Assembly (NCBI GenBank): GCA_022779365.1
Contig: JALFSI010000018.1
Coordinates: 1-61,708, forward strand
From: CAG-170 sp022779365
GTDB taxonomy: Bacteria; Bacillota; Clostridia; Oscillospirales; Oscillospiraceae
DNA length: 61,708 bases
Direction of reading: 5' to 3'
A program made the position numbers and the translations under genes. Under the pieces are notes generated by a model, which did not search any database, had not been told where the DNA came from, and worked only from the letters and a program-made list of their open reading frames with translations. This document shows, in pieces, positions 25,120 through 32,602 of the stretch (positions are counted from its first letter, which is position 1; every line of letters begins with the position of its first letter).

Positions 25120-26631
25120 ATGGCAGACATCCGTACACAAACCACAAAAAGCAGCGAATACATCCAGTCGTTCGAGATCACGGGCGGCGGCAAGAGCGGC
25201 GACCTGCTTTCCAAGCGCCTGGAGCTGGGCGATCTGAAGGTCGGCCTTCTGGCAACGGGCTACTTTGAGTTCTTCCGTATGTATGAAGGGCTCGGCGAAC
25301 AGGTCAAGGCGAATATGGATCATATCGCGGAAATGCTTGCTCCGAAGTGTGATCTTGTATACCCCGGCTTCATCCAGACGCTGGACGACTCCAATGATGC
25401 CGGTATGATGTTCCGCAAGGAGTGCGTTGACGTTATCATCATTGCCGAGGGAACTTATACTACCGACTATCTGGTGCATCAGGCGCTGCTGCATATGCCG
25501 GAGAGCACGCCGGTCCTGCTGTTTGCTTCGCAGGAGCGCAACACGCTGAACTACACAGAGGGCTACGCCGGCGCGTGCCGCGATTCCGGTCCGATGGGCA
25601 TTACGCAGGTCGGCTGCGGCCTCAACAAGATGAAGCGCTTTATGCCATATGAGGTCGTGGTGGGCTGCATCGACGATCCCGACGTACAGGAGGACATCTA
25701 CCGCTGGATCAAGGTCCGCAAGACCATCCGCGATCTGCACTTCTGGAACATCGGTCTGATCGGTCACATCCTGCGCGGTATGTACGACTTCCAGTACGAC
25801 AAGACCGACATCAACGGCAAGCTCGGACCGCACATCATGGACATCGACATCAAGCACCTGCGCAAGATTTTCGACACGATCGAGGACAATGATCCGCGCG
25901 TACTGGCGATGGTCGAGGATGCTAAGCAGAACTATGAGATCATCGATGAACTGCAGGATCCTGACCTTGTGCAGGCTGCAAAGCTCGGCGTCGCGATGAG
26001 CGTTCTGATCGACGAGTACAAACTCGACGGCCTGGCATTGCTCGGTCAGCATTTCATTGAGCCGGAGTTCAAGACCACCTCGTATCTCGGGCTGTCCAGC
26101 ATCCTGAAGAACGATCAGGCGATCTGTGTTACCGAAGGCGACATCCTGGGTCTGATCATCTGCAAGGTCATGAAGGATATGAGCGGTATCACCCCGTTCT
26201 TTGGTGAGTGGGAGGAGATCGACAAAGAGCTCAACGCGGTCTGCCTGCTGGGTCATGGCTTTGTCGATCCGAAGGCAACGCGCAAGGATCGCAAGGTGCG
26301 TCTGGGTGTCGCGTGTGAGGAGTGGGGCTGGGAAGGCAAAGCGCCCGGTCTGGAGGCGACGTTCGATCCCGGTCCTGTCACGCTCTGCCACATCATCAGT
26401 CATTCCGGTCACTGGAAGATGTTTATTTCCGAGGGCGTCATTCCCGACACCAGACCGCTTGAGGTCGGCGAGTCCACCTGCATCGTTCAGGTCGAAAAGC
26501 CTGTGCGCGAGTACTACCGTAACCTGATCCTCAACGGCTTTGCGCATCATGCCATCGCCTGCCCGGCACATATCGGCAAGGATCTGAAAAGCTTTGCAAT
26601 GCAGCTCGGTATTGAGGTTGTTGAGCTGTAA
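25120..26631 (+). CDS. L-arabinose/L-fucose isomerase-family protein (second of two)
   Basis: This 503-residue protein of the same superfamily is clearly different in sequence from the preceding gene's product. Candidate metal ligands are in CVTEGDILG, FFGEWEE, LLGHGFVDP and ISHSGHWKMF. The length is that of AraA-type enzymes. I chose the ATG at 25120, 9 bases after AGGAGG; the ATG at 25114 is too close to it. The gap to the first isomerase gene is 20 bases. The two could form a hetero-oligomer or act on successive sugars; nothing in the sequence decides this. Confidence 0.78.
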   Translation: MADIRTQTTKSSEYIQSFEITGGGKSGDLLSKRLELGDLKVGLLATGYFEFFRMYEGLGEQVKANMDHIAEMLAPKCDLVYPGFIQTLDDSNDAGMMFRKECVDVIIIAEGTYTTDYLVHQALLHMPESTPVLLFASQERNTLNYTEGYAGACRDSGPMGITQVGCGLNKMKRFMPYEVVVGCIDDPDVQEDIYRWIKVRKTIRDLHFWNIGLIGHILRGMYDFQYDKTDINGKLGPHIMDIDIKHLRKIFDTIEDNDPRVLAMVEDAKQNYEIIDELQDPDLVQAAKLGVAMSVLIDEYKLDGLALLGQHFIEPEFKTTSYLGLSSILKNDQAICVTEGDILGLIICKVMKDMSGITPFFGEWEEIDKELNAVCLLGHGFVDPKATRKDRKVRLGVACEEWGWEGKAPGLEATFDPGPVTLCHIISHSGHWKMFISEGVIPDTRPLEVGESTCIVQVEKPVREYYRNLILNGFAHHAIACPAHIGKDLKSFAMQLGIEVVEL

Positions 26632-26659
26632 GCGCTGCATAATTATATGTATAAACGCT

Positions 26660-26684
26660 CCATGCCGCCCGCGCGGCGGCATGG
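26660..26684 (+). promoter_or_regulatory. Hairpin between isomerase and SBP genes
   Basis: A 10-bp stem, CCATGCCGCC (26660-26669) with GGCGGCATGG (26675-26684), has loop CGCGC. No U-run follows, so it is more likely an mRNA-processing or stability element than a terminator. Confidence 0.6.
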
Positions 26685-26746
26685 AACATTGTCCCGGCTA
26701 CATAACGGCAACCCAAAACACATGAAAAAAACAGGAGGTAGATGAA

Positions 26747-27781
26747 ATGAAAAAGATAACTTGCCTTGTTCTCGCAATCATCCTGGCATTTTCCATGGCA
26801 GCGTGTACAAAAAGCTCTGCTGACGCGCCCGCAGCAGATACAAACAATGTGACGGGAAAGGAAAAAGACTTCACCATTGTCTATGTCGGCGGTGAGACGT
26901 CCAGCCCCTGGTATTTACAGGTGGAAAAGGGTATGAATGAATGGGCAAAGAGTACTGGCATGAACGGCTCATTCCGCGGCACAGCTTCGTCTGACCCGAC
27001 GGAAGCGGTTTCTCTTATCAAAGACCTGACCGCGCAGAAGGTCGATGCGATCCTCGTCGGTGTGGACTGTCAGGATGCAGTTGAGCCCGCACTGGCGGAT
27101 GCCCGTGCAGCCGGTATTCTGGTCGTCAGCACGGAAGGTACAGGTATGACCAACATTGATTTTGACGTTGAACCGTGCAACAACAGCTATTACGGGCAGT
27201 ATATGATGCAGCAGTTAGCTGAAATGATGGGTAAAAAGGGAACCTACGTCGTTATGGTCGGCGATCTGACCTCGACGTCTCACAATGCTTGGGCAGATGC
27301 CGCGATCGAGTACCAGAAGGAAAAATACCCGGATATGACGCTCATCGACGAACGTCTGGAATCCCAGGTCAACGCGGAGGTCGCCTATGAGAAGGCGAAG
27401 GAGATTCTGAAGAAATATCCCGACCTCGGCGGTATTCTGGGCTGCTCCTCCTTCTGCCCGCTTGGTTCTGCAAAGGCGGTGGCTGAGCTTGGGCTTGACA
27501 CAAAGGTGTTCGGAAACGGTACGATGCTGACCTGCGAGGCGGCACTGAGAGACCATACACTGCAAGCGATCACGTTCTGGGATCCAGCTCTGACGGCGCA
27601 GGCAATGGCGAATCTGGCGGTGATGGTTCTTGAGAATGGCAAGGACGCGGTCAAGGACGGCGCGGACCTCGGGTGCGAGGGCTATACATCGGTCGTAATG
27701 GATGCTGAGCGATCCAACGTCCTGTATGGTGCGGCGCTGGTTTATGGCACACTGGAAAACTTTGAGGAGTACCCGTTCTGA
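26747..27781 (+). CDS. Sugar ABC transporter substrate-binding lipoprotein (ribose/AI-2 type)
   Basis: The 344-residue periplasmic-binding-protein-like lipoprotein has a signal peptide ending in MAAC (Cys20). The mature part starts FTIVYVGGETSSPWYLQVEK and follows the type I sugar-binding fold, with IKDLTAQKVDAILVGVDCQD and ILGCSSFCPLG. It delivers a sugar to the permeases encoded downstream. AGGAGGT lies 8 bases before the ATG at 26747. Hairpins on both sides of the gene suggest separate control of its mRNA level. Confidence 0.88.
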   Translation: MKKITCLVLAIILAFSMAACTKSSADAPAADTNNVTGKEKDFTIVYVGGETSSPWYLQVEKGMNEWAKSTGMNGSFRGTASSDPTEAVSLIKDLTAQKVDAILVGVDCQDAVEPALADARAAGILVVSTEGTGMTNIDFDVEPCNNSYYGQYMMQQLAEMMGKKGTYVVMVGDLTSTSHNAWADAAIEYQKEKYPDMTLIDERLESQVNAEVAYEKAKEILKKYPDLGGILGCSSFCPLGSAKAVAELGLDTKVFGNGTMLTCEAALRDHTLQAITFWDPALTAQAMANLAVMVLENGKDAVKDGADLGCEGYTSVVMDAERSNVLYGAALVYGTLENFEEYPF

Positions 27782-27797
27782 GTGATCCCTCCACATA

Positions 27798-27822
27798 GGC
27801 GTAGGGGAGATACCCCTACGCC
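27798..27822 (+). promoter_or_regulatory. Hairpin between SBP and ATPase genes
   Basis: A perfect 10-bp stem, GGCGTAGGGG with CCCCTACGCC, has loop AGATA and no U-run. It resembles 3'-stabilising structures that raise SBP expression above the membrane components. Confidence 0.65.
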
Positions 27823-27866
27823 TCCACGATAAAACGGAAAACGGGCAAAACGGAGGTAATGAACGC

Positions 27867-29372
27867 ATGGCTGAGACACTGGTCAAGCTCAGCGGAATCG
27901 GAATATCCTTTTCGGGTGTTCAAATTCTGGAAGATATAAACTTTGAATTAAAAAAGGGAGAGATCCACTGCCTGATCGGCGAAAACGGCAGCGGAAAATC
28001 CACCATTGTCAAGATCATAGCCGGCGTTTACAAGCCGGACTGCGGGACGGTCGAGCTGGGCGGCAAGACCTACACGAGCGTCAATTCCGTGGCGGCAATG
28101 GAAGCGGGCATTCAGATCATCTGGCAGGATTTTTCTCTTTTCCCGAACCTTACTGTCTATGAAAACATCGCCCTGAATGATGATCTGTACAAAAAGAGGA
28201 CCTTTGTCCATAAAAAGCAGCGCCGGGAGCTTGCCCGGAAAGCGTTGGACATGATCTCCGTGGAGCTGGACCTGGATGCGCCGGTCGAAACGCTTTCCGT
28301 TGCCAAAAAGCAGCTTGTTGCGATTGCCCGCGCGATCTCTAACAATGCGAAGCTGGTCATTATGGACGAGCCAACGACCTCTCTGACGAAAAACGAGGTC
28401 CAGGCGCTGTTCAAGGTCATCCGTCAGCTGCAGGCGCAGGGTGTCACAATCCTCTTTATCAGCCATAAGCTGGATGAGGTATTCGATATTTCGGAGAATT
28501 TCAGCATCATCCGCAACGGTCAAAAGGTCAAGGATGGCGCGACAAAGGATTTTAACAGCGCAGACTTTGTGTATTACATGACAGGGCGCAAGATCGACAC
28601 AGAGATGCTTCAGGTCGAGGAGTCTGCGGCGGATGCCGTTCCGATTTTGGAGCTGCGCGATCTGTCGCTGACGAACGAGTTTGAAAATGTCAGCTTGAAG
28701 GTCTATCCCGGCGAGGTGCTGGGCATTACGGGACTGCTTGGTTCAGGACGTACGGAGTTAGCGCTGTCGCTGTATGGGATGCACCCACCCACAAGCGGTG
28801 AGGTCTATCTGAACGGCGTAAAAACAGAGATACGAAGTGTGCGCGACAGCCTCCAAAAGGGAATCGTGTATCTCCCGGAGGATCGGATTACGGAGGGGCT
28901 GTGTATGCAGCGCAGCATTGTAAACAATTTACACCTGTCCACATTTGATCGATTCCGCAAGAACGGAAACGGCGCGCTGGATCGGGAAGCAATGTATGAA
29001 GATACGCAGAAATGGGTAGACAAATTCCACATTGTCACGGCAGATGTCAATAACCCCATCCGAACACTCTCCGGAGGCAACGCGCAGAAGGTTGTTTTGT
29101 CGCGGCTGCTGTCTATGGATCCGAAGGTCATGTTGCTCAACAGCCCAACGGTCGGCGTTGACGTCGGCGCAAAATTCGACATCCACGCGGAGATTCGAAG
29201 GATTGCCGCCGAGGGCGTCGGCGTGATCGTGATTTCCGACGATTTGGAGGAAGTGTACAAGAACTGCAATCGGATCATGATCATGCAGCGCGGGAGGATC
29301 ACGCACACGCTCAAAAACACGGAAACATCCATCGAAGAGCTTGGCAGCATCATCAGCAGCCAGGATATGTGA
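27867..29372 (+). CDS. Sugar ABC transporter ATP-binding protein (RbsA-like, two ABC domains)
   Basis: This 501-residue tandem ATPase is of the ribose/galactose type. The N-terminal domain has Walker A GENGSGKST, signature LSVAKKQLVAIARA and Walker B LVIMDEPTTSLT. The C-terminal domain has GLLGSGRTELALS and signature LSGGNAQKVVLSRL. Its Walker B region reads VMLLNSPTVGVD, so the usual Asp-Glu pair is Asn-Ser and this second site is probably not catalytic. GGAGG precedes the ATG at 27867. It energises the two permeases that follow. Confidence 0.9.
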   Translation: MAETLVKLSGIGISFSGVQILEDINFELKKGEIHCLIGENGSGKSTIVKIIAGVYKPDCGTVELGGKTYTSVNSVAAMEAGIQIIWQDFSLFPNLTVYENIALNDDLYKKRTFVHKKQRRELARKALDMISVELDLDAPVETLSVAKKQLVAIARAISNNAKLVIMDEPTTSLTKNEVQALFKVIRQLQAQGVTILFISHKLDEVFDISENFSIIRNGQKVKDGATKDFNSADFVYYMTGRKIDTEMLQVEESAADAVPILELRDLSLTNEFENVSLKVYPGEVLGITGLLGSGRTELALSLYGMHPPTSGEVYLNGVKTEIRSVRDSLQKGIVYLPEDRITEGLCMQRSIVNNLHLSTFDRFRKNGNGALDREAMYEDTQKWVDKFHIVTADVNNPIRTLSGGNAQKVVLSRLLSMDPKVMLLNSPTVGVDVGAKFDIHAEIRRIAAEGVGVIVISDDLEEVYKNCNRIMIMQRGRITHTLKNTETSIEELGSIISSQDM

Positions 29373-29382
29373 GGTGAGGCGT

Positions 29383-30429
29383 ATGTTGAAAATCAAAAAA
29401 CTGCTTCAGCGCCCTGAGTCGTTCTGCGTGCTGATCATTTTGATCCTGTTCTTTATGATCCAGATACAGAGCGGACAGTTTTTCACCCCCAATAACCTGA
29501 CCGATCTGCTGGCGGCGTATATCGTTCCCGGGATCATGGCACTGGGATGCCTTGTGGTGTTCATCTCCGGCGGGCTGGATATTTCTTTCCCGGCACTCAG
29601 CTCGGTCAGCCTGTACATCACGCTCATCACGTTTCAGAACTATTCCGGGACAGTTCTGCTGCCGCTGCTGTTTATCGCGGTCGTCAGCGGTCTGTTGGGA
29701 ATGCTCAACGGTGTTCTGGTCGCAAAGTTCAACTTCGCGCCGCTGATCGTAACGCTGAGTACAGAGAGCCTGTTTTGGGGCGTTTTACACGGCGTTATCA
29801 AGGGTAAAACTGTATCCGTTCTCCCGGCAACCTTTAAAGGACTCTCTACACAGACGCTTTGGACGGCGGTCAACAACCAAAATGGCATTGCTAGTCACAT
29901 GCCAGTTGTGTTTGTATTTCTGGTTGTCGCCATCGTCCTCTTCGCGTTCCTCTTGACAAAAACAACCTATGGCAGAAAGCTCTATGCTGTCGGCGGCAAT
30001 ATGGCATCCGCTGAGAATATCGGCATCAACGTGTTCTGGATTCGTGTATCTGCCTACATGATCTGCGGTATCTGCGCGGGCATCGCGCTGCTGGCGCGCT
30101 CCATGATTATCGGCAACTATCATCCTAACGCGGCGTTCGGCATGGAGTTTAACGTTATTGCCATGGTCGTCATCGGCGGCTGTAGCCTGACTGGCGGCAA
30201 GGGTACGGTGTTTGGAACACTGCTCGGCGTGGTTATGATCCAGACGATGAATAACAGCCTGGCGCTGCTGAATATTCCGACTTATTGGCAGAAATTCTCG
30301 ACGGGCATCGTCATGATCCTTGGCATCAGCATGACGGCGTATCGTGTGCTTCGCAACGGCAGAAAGTTGTCTGGCGTTATGCTGAAAACGGGAGCCGAGC
30401 AAATGGCTGCTGCCACGGAGGTGAAGTGA
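29383..30429 (+). CDS. Sugar ABC transporter permease (RbsC-like), first copy
   Basis: This 348-residue BPD_transp_2-type membrane protein has 8-10 hydrophobic helices. The family motifs are FISGGLDISFPAL near the N-terminus and VIGGCSLTGGKGTVFGTLLG near the C-terminus. The ATG at 29383 follows GAGGTGAGG and lies 10 bases after the ATPase stop. The gene ends one base before the start of the second permease. Confidence 0.88.
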   Translation: MLKIKKLLQRPESFCVLIILILFFMIQIQSGQFFTPNNLTDLLAAYIVPGIMALGCLVVFISGGLDISFPALSSVSLYITLITFQNYSGTVLLPLLFIAVVSGLLGMLNGVLVAKFNFAPLIVTLSTESLFWGVLHGVIKGKTVSVLPATFKGLSTQTLWTAVNNQNGIASHMPVVFVFLVVAIVLFAFLLTKTTYGRKLYAVGGNMASAENIGINVFWIRVSAYMICGICAGIALLARSMIIGNYHPNAAFGMEFNVIAMVVIGGCSLTGGKGTVFGTLLGVVMIQTMNNSLALLNIPTYWQKFSTGIVMILGISMTAYRVLRNGRKLSGVMLKTGAEQMAAATEVK

Positions 30430-30430
30430 T

Positions 30431-31450
30431 ATGGGACGAACAGGAAAAGCTCAAAACGCGCCGCTTCGCGCAGCAGTACATAAAAACTACTATTACATAC
30501 TTCTGCTGGGAGCGCTTGTAGCGATCTTTGCGATCACGTCCGTGATCAACAGTAGCTTCCTTACGCTCGGCAATATTGTCAGTATGCTCGAGCAGATGCC
30601 CGACTACGCGCTGATGGCGCTCGGCATCATGCTGGCGATCGTATCCGGCGGCATCGATCTTTCCACAGTCGGCGTTGCCAATCTGACCGCTGCGCTGGCG
30701 GCGCTGAGTCTGCTGAAATATGTCCCGGATGGGCTTCCGGGCGGCAGCTTTGTGCTTCGCGTTGTGCTGATCCTTGCAGGCGGCGTCTGCTTGGGTGCGG
30801 CTGCGGGTCTTCTGAACGGTCTTTTGATCACCAAGCTCGGCATCCCGGCAATGCTGGCAACCATGGGCAGTAATTTTGCCTACACCGGCGTCTGCATGGT
30901 CCTGACGAAGGGCGCGTCGATCTCCGGCATCAATACACAGTTTACGCAGGTGATGAGCTATCGAGTCTTCGGTGTGCTTCCGATCAGTATTTTAGTCCTG
31001 CTGCTCTGTATAGCACTGGTCGCTATGCTGATGAACTGGAGCACCTTCGGCACAAAGCTCTGCATGATCGGTACAAACCAGAAGGCGACCCGCATGGGCG
31101 GCATTGATAACGACAAGCTGATCATTCTGGTCCATGTGATCTGCTCAGCGCTTTCTGCGATCGCGGGACTGATCATGCTGGGGCGGCTGAGCTCGTCCCG
31201 CGCGGACTACGGCAAGGCTTACAGCACGCAGGCGATCCTGATCGTTATCCTCGGCGGGACGGACCCTGCCGGCGGCAGCGGCAAAACGCTCGGCGTTCTG
31301 CTCGGCTCATTTATCATTCAGGCGATCACAACGGCGATCGCCATGATCCCGGGCTTCAACAGCTATATCAAGAATATCGTATTTGCCGTATTGCTGCTGG
31401 GGCTGATGATCCTCAATTTCTACCGCGCAAAGCGGAAAAAGCGCGGATGA
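30431..31450 (+). CDS. Sugar ABC transporter permease (RbsC-like), second copy
   Basis: The 339-residue second permease of the same family has the motifs IVSGGIDLSTVGVANL and VILGGTDPAGGSGKTLGVLL. It is clearly divergent from the first, so the membrane channel is probably a heterodimer, as in LsrCD or RhaPQ systems. GGAGGTGAAG precedes the ATG at 30431. The stop overlaps the next gene (ATGA at 31447-31450). Confidence 0.88.
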   Translation: MGRTGKAQNAPLRAAVHKNYYYILLLGALVAIFAITSVINSSFLTLGNIVSMLEQMPDYALMALGIMLAIVSGGIDLSTVGVANLTAALAALSLLKYVPDGLPGGSFVLRVVLILAGGVCLGAAAGLLNGLLITKLGIPAMLATMGSNFAYTGVCMVLTKGASISGINTQFTQVMSYRVFGVLPISILVLLLCIALVAMLMNWSTFGTKLCMIGTNQKATRMGGIDNDKLIILVHVICSALSAIAGLIMLGRLSSSRADYGKAYSTQAILIVILGGTDPAGGSGKTLGVLLGSFIIQAITTAIAMIPGFNSYIKNIVFAVLLLGLMILNFYRAKRKKRG

Positions 31451-31773
31451 TGAAACGGATCGGAGAAGCTGTGATGATCCGCCCGGAGGGTCTGGAGCGG
31501 TACGCGCAGTACCACGCAGCGCCGCCGCCGGGCGTGAATGAAATGCTGAAAGCCTGCAATATTCGGAACTACTCCATTTTTCAGCGCGGCGAGCTCATGT
31601 TTGCGTACTACGAGTACACCGGTGAGGATTTTGCAGCCGATATGAAAAGGCTGGAGAATGACCCGGTCTCGCAGCAGTGGGAGGCGCTTGTGCGTCCGCT
31701 CATGAAGCCGTTTGCAGACCGCAAGGACGGCGAATTTTGGGCGGGAATGAACGAGCTGTATCACCTGGACTGA
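31447..31773 (+). CDS. L-rhamnose mutarotase-like protein (RhaM family)
   Basis: The 108-residue product has the RhaM-type dimeric ferredoxin-like pattern. An N-terminal strand with RPEGLERYAQYHAAPPPGVN comes first; the conserved His is in YHA. It continues with IRNYSIFQRGELMFAYYEYTG and FEAD-like text, and ends in the tail PFADRKDGEFWAGMNELYHLD. Family members interconvert anomers of 6-deoxy or related sugars. It is translationally coupled to the second permease, so it probably acts on the imported sugar. Confidence 0.85.
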   Translation: MMKRIGEAVMIRPEGLERYAQYHAAPPPGVNEMLKACNIRNYSIFQRGELMFAYYEYTGEDFAADMKRLENDPVSQQWEALVRPLMKPFADRKDGEFWAGMNELYHLD

Positions 31774-31812
31774 GAAAATACAGCAAAAATATGTTGAAAG
31801 GAAACGGACAGT

Positions 31813-32424
31813 ATGAAAACGATTGCCGACAAGCAACTGCTGATGGCTGCCGATTTTGCGGGATACCCGCTGAAAGAAGCGATCAAAGAATATCTGGAAA
31901 ACAAGGGCTGGACGATCACGGACATCGGTGTCAGGGCGGATTCCGATCCCGCGGATACAGAGCTGATGTTCCACCGCATCGGGCTGCGTGCCGGGGCGAT
32001 GATCTCGGAAAAAGAATTTGAGCGCGCCATGATCTTCTGCGGTACGGGAATGGGCATCCACATCGCTGCCTCCAAGTGTCCGGGCGTCCACGCCGGTGTT
32101 GTCGAGTCTGTTCCTGCGGCGTTCCGCGCCATCTCCGGTAACGGCGTTAATGTGCTGGCAATGGGCGCGTTCTATGTAACGCCAGAGCTCGGCAAGCAGT
32201 GTGCGGATGCGTATCTGTATAATGATTTTGGCAGCGGCTGGGAATGGTGGGAGGATTTTGACCGCTTCCATCAGATCGCGATTGATGAGCTCAATGCTTT
32301 CCATTATGAAGAATATAAGCGAAACGGCTTCCGGCTCAAGCATCTGGATGACTGCGGCTGTGCGATGCATGACAGACCCGAGGGACTGTCGCCCATTCCG
32401 ATGATGTGCCCGCGCAATAGATGA
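31813..32424 (+). CDS. RpiB/LacA/LacB-family sugar-phosphate isomerase, extended form
   Basis: This 203-residue protein is of the ribose-5-phosphate isomerase B type. The N-terminal phosphate-sugar site is AADFAGYPLKEAIKEYL, and the catalytic-loop motif FCGTGMGIHIAASK contains the conserved Cys. GVHAGVVESV and GNGVNVLAMGAF follow the family. A C-terminal extension of about 50 residues, containing HLDDCGCAMHD, is absent from standard RpiB (about 150 residues). AAAGGAAAC precedes the ATG at 31813. The substrate is a phosphorylated sugar, yet no sugar kinase is encoded in the cluster. Confidence 0.83.
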   Translation: MKTIADKQLLMAADFAGYPLKEAIKEYLENKGWTITDIGVRADSDPADTELMFHRIGLRAGAMISEKEFERAMIFCGTGMGIHIAASKCPGVHAGVVESVPAAFRAISGNGVNVLAMGAFYVTPELGKQCADAYLYNDFGSGWEWWEDFDRFHQIAIDELNAFHYEEYKRNGFRLKHLDDCGCAMHDRPEGLSPIPMMCPRNR

Positions 32425-32436
32425 TAAATACGATCC

Positions 32437-32468
32437 ATACCCGGGACGCAAACGCCCCGGGTATGGGT
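32437..32468 (+). terminator. Hairpin ending the sugar operon
   Basis: An 11-bp stem, CCATACCCGGG (32437-32447) with CCCGGGTATGG (32458-32468), has a 10-base loop. No U-run follows, so termination strength is uncertain. Confidence 0.55.
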
Positions 32469-32602
32469 GCGCTTCGGCTGCAAGCCGCAGGACCGTATGC
32501 AAAAGCGCGTGGATGGATTGACATTGTGTCATAATATGGTATCCTATGAGTAGTCAAACATCACCTCGCCGATGGTATTTTGGAATTTGAATGAGGAGAA
32601 GC

